A stretch of 64,000 bases of DNA from NCBI GenBank assembly GCA_904063045.1, contig CAJFCJ010000024.1, positions 496,001 to 560,000 of the forward strand. The letters run 5' to 3'. The notes under the pieces are model-generated. The model saw only the letters and a program-made list of their open reading frames with translations. It was not told where the DNA came from and did no database searches. Both the position numbers and the translations under genes were made by a program. Numbering within the stretch: position 1 is the first letter of the stretch; every line of letters begins with the position of its first letter. Positions 60,993 to 64,000 of this stretch are shown here, in pieces. The DNA comes from Dimorphilus gyrociliatus. Lineage: Eukaryota; Annelida; Polychaeta; Dinophilidae.

Positions 60993-61300
60993 TTAAAATT
61001 CCGCATCACCAATCATTGATCCATGACCACCTAAACTCCTACCCGAAACTTGACCAGCGTGTGCCTCAGCTTTCTTTAAAAGTCCACATAGTAGGAACAC
61101 GCAAGTTAGCGCAATTAGAATACTGAGTAGAATGATAACAGATGCGTGAGATGCGAACTGCAATTTATCAGAGGTGCGCAATATCGAAACGTCTGTAGCA
61201 AATGTACCGTTCTTTGATGTAGCGTTGATGACGTCATTCGTTACAAGAAGCATTTAAGTAAGCAATTAGCTATTACCTTTGTATATTTGCATAGGCGTGC
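60993..61300 (-). CDS. Small single-pass membrane protein (3' part)
   Basis: The final exon ends at TAA and encodes a hydrophobic span (SVIILLSILIALTCVFLLCG) followed by a 26-residue Gly/His-rich tail ending GDAEF. One reading is a single exon from ATG 61253 (86 residues, with an in-frame stop directly before it). Another uses a 24-nt micro-exon at 61300-61277, flanked by a strong acceptor (TTTTGTAG) and donor (AAAG/GTAATA). It contains ATG CAA ATA TAC and joins in phase to an acceptor GCTACAG just before GTTTCG, giving MQIYKDVSILRTSDK. A possible upstream exon with donor ACG/GTAAGA lies at 61825-61781. The family is not recognised. Confidence 0.42.
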
Positions 61301-64000
61301 CTACAAAACAAGTATTTTGAATATGATTTTCATTTCCAAGTATAAATTTATGAATAATTTATAAACTTAGATAAAAAAGTAATTTCTTTTTATACAAACC
61401 TATGAGAAATGCAAGTAACAAGTTAAAAATATATAAATAAGGATGATATTCGAAACTAAAGGTTTCTATCCGATTGACTAAACAACTTCAAAACTGTTTG
61501 ATGATCGATTCGAACGACTAACTGAAAAAAACTGCAGAGTTCACGGTTCTGTATAGACTGGTTTGCTATTCCTTTTTCCAATTGTAAATGTATAGACACG
61601 CCTTATTTTTTTTTGATTAAGTTATCAAGATATTCTCAAACAGTTTAGTTTTGCCAAATAAACATTTGTTCTGATTAGAGCGTTAATAATACTTATAATA
61701 CACACAAAAAATGAGAGGATTATACAACTATCTTCAATTTTCGTTCCATCATTTTCTACCCCTTTCACCAGCTTTCTTACCGTTTCCGTCATAAACGTTT
61801 CGCTAATATTCCTTTTTTTTATCATATTATATATTATAGTTTAATTGCATGCTGAGCCTTATATTCTATAATATATATACTGTTTATACCATGCATGTAT
61901 ATATATATTCTTTTAATTATAGTTTTATTTACTTCAGTGCACGGAATGAGCTTTTTTGTGTTGAACTTGGCGAAGAGCACTCTTTTTAAGTATATTAAAA
62001 ACCTTGATTTTGTAAGTATAAATATGAATTAAAATTGAAATTTAAAATTTTTTAGCTATTCCTTTGATCATAAAGCAATTACTTTTCTAGTGCTAATTAG
62101 ACGAAATGTAATAAATATCTACTGTTTTTAAAAAGAGGAAACTGGTATTGTTAATCGTTTATATTAAAAAAAAGAGAGAAAGAAGTAACAAATATTCCAG
62201 ATGAAGAGAAGAATTCGGAATAAATTAACTATATAGGTGAGTATATATAATATCTTTGCGTTTAACTTACACCCTGGACAATTTTCTTCGATAATGGGTA
62301 AATGGACATGTTAACTCGATAAACTAATGAAAAATGTAAATGTTACTTTTGTACGAAACGTTATTTAAACGATTTTCAATTAATAACGTACACTCTAGTA
62401 ATATCTTAGAATTTAGTATAAATATATCATTGAGGGAATGGCTTTCTTTACTATGGCAGAGAATATACGATAACAGTGATGAGTAGAGCAGATAACAGAA
62501 ACCGGAAGTTAGGGTAATGGTTCATTTTCTTAAAAAAAAGGAGAAATATTCTACTCGGCTAAAAATAGATGATCATTAGTTGTAAAGTGAAATCTTTTAA
62601 ATCTAATTGGTTAATAAACAATACTTAAATATCAAAATACTTAAAGAGTGTAATTATATTTATTAAACATATCTGACCTATAATTTACTGACTGTTTTAT
62701 ATTAATTACTATTATTTATAATTATTATATACAAGTCATATCGTAATGTTTAATTAAATTTATACAATGTTTTGTATATAATATTAATAGAATAAGTAAA
62801 TTAATAAAGCAGTTCAACTAAACATTATAGCCTACTTGAAATTTTCTTTAATCACTAAATGACAACTATTAAAGAGAAATCTGTTTCCTGCCTGGGAAAT
62901 AGAAATCAATATTCAAATTCATTAGGCCAATAGTCATCATTCGTTCATATAAACTATTAACAATCATTCCAAGTTTTATATTTTAACATTGACAATAAGC
63001 TTAATGTGTCAGTATATTTCAGTAAACGTTACCATTAAAAAACAATACACCCATTCAACTTTACTGTAAAATATTTAGCCTAAAATTTACATCACGCTTG
63101 TTCATACATTCTTTTGTTTCTTATTTGTTTCGACTTCTATCTGTATCTTTTATTCTTTTTCCCCTCACTTTGCTCTATTTTTTTTCTCTTGCAATGCCTT
63201 TTATCATTTATCTCAACGAATCTATCTGTAAATGATCTTCCTCTTATTTCATTGAAATAAGTCATTTAGACTCTTTTTATTCCAACAAACGTATATCTTC
63301 TTTGACAAATTATCCAATTTGTTATTAAGTGGAACAATTTAAAAGTATTATTATTTATTTATTCGTTGTCACTTTAATGAAACGAGATAGAAATATGTGT
63401 AGAATAGAACATCTAGGATATTTAGGTCAATATAAAAAGCAAAACTATGACAGCTTGGATCAATTAAATGAAAGGCTAGTGTACTAATGTAATTAGATTT
63501 TATATAATGAGCTAAACAAAAATATCGTAATGTTTGTTTAGTATTAAATATCGTTTATTAATTTTTTACTATTTAATTAATATTAAATAAATATTATTTA
63601 AATGGTAATTAATTAAATCATATTCTATCTTTTATTTATATCAAATTTATTAAATTTTTATGTAATATTATAAATTCACTATCGTTTAACGAAATTCTTT
63701 CGTAAACTCAACTGACCCATTTATTATTTCCCGTTCAAATTTTACGGATAACTCTCTACCCTCTAGTTTTCTAGGAAAGAATGAAATTAATTAACTAGTT
63801 TAGAAGAGTTTACTTTAAAAAGATAAAAATTATCTTCACTTTCCCTTCTTCTTCTATTTTCCCTAACTTAATTAAAATTAATTACTTAAACAGTATTATC
63901 TATCTCCTTTTCTCTTTATGTACGACGTGATAAGAAAATACAAACTATACACTATATACGCCTACAGTATATTCGTTGTACGAATATTAAATATTCAATT
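61301..64000. other. Mostly non-coding right end
   Basis: AT-rich. It holds the possible first exon at 61825-61781 of the small membrane protein. Otherwise only short AT-biased frames and a pyrimidine-rich tract at about 63110-63240. No confident gene. Confidence 0.55.

Noticed and set aside
1-64000. CRISPR arrays, bacterial operons, integrase or intact transposase genes
   Set aside because: None seen; the sequence is eukaryotic, and repeats are simple repeats or short palindromes.

Overview
The window is nuclear DNA of an animal. It is AT-rich (about 70 percent or more by eye), full of TA, GA/TC and GATA-type simple repeats, and carries spliced genes with short GT-AG introns (62 nt to about 1.2 kb). 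The gene content points to a ciliated invertebrate bilaterian, possibly a lophotrochozoan: an intraflagellar transport GTPase, a Venus-flytrap receptor tyrosine kinase (a class known from invertebrates), a membrane-anchored iodotyrosine deiodinase, a clan-2 P450, an ankyrin/SOCS-box protein and a CCCH zinc-finger protein. Repeated CTCF-like motifs fit a bilaterian. I cannot name the species.

Layout. Positions 1-451 (+) hold two possible exons of a SWIRM-like protein. IFT22 lies at 2657-3349 (-), an intronless cytochrome P450 at 6287-7756 (-), and an intronless ankyrin-repeat/SOCS-box gene at 10539-12365 (+) with two overlapping uORFs. A possible two-exon fragment is at 17394-17922 (+). A two-exon iodotyrosine deiodinase is at 19117-20033 (+), and a three-exon unrecognised charged/coiled-coil protein at 21141-23056 (+). 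It converges tail to tail on the largest gene, an 11-exon receptor tyrosine kinase at 23348-31785 (-). ZC3H10 is at 40091-41146 (-) with a 5' leader exon near 42435. From about 42.6 to 61 kb there is no confident protein gene. That stretch is AT-rich spacer punctuated by less AT-rich islands with dense transcription-factor-like motifs. A small membrane-protein gene ends at 60993 (-).

Most notable. Eleven exons of the receptor kinase join in frame to 1271 residues. The predicted ectodomain has, in front of the usual Venus flytrap, a second ligand-binding module that looks like an OpuAC/ProX-type glycine-betaine-binding domain. If correct, this is a receptor kinase with two different substrate-binding folds in tandem. 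Other signals are a P450 with altered I-helix and haem-loop signature residues, a dispersed TATAC(A/T)GTATA palindromic motif (16 exact copies found by eye), and CTCF-like AGRTGGCGC sites. The genes do not form one pathway; the window is an ordinary eukaryotic neighbourhood of unrelated genes on both strands.
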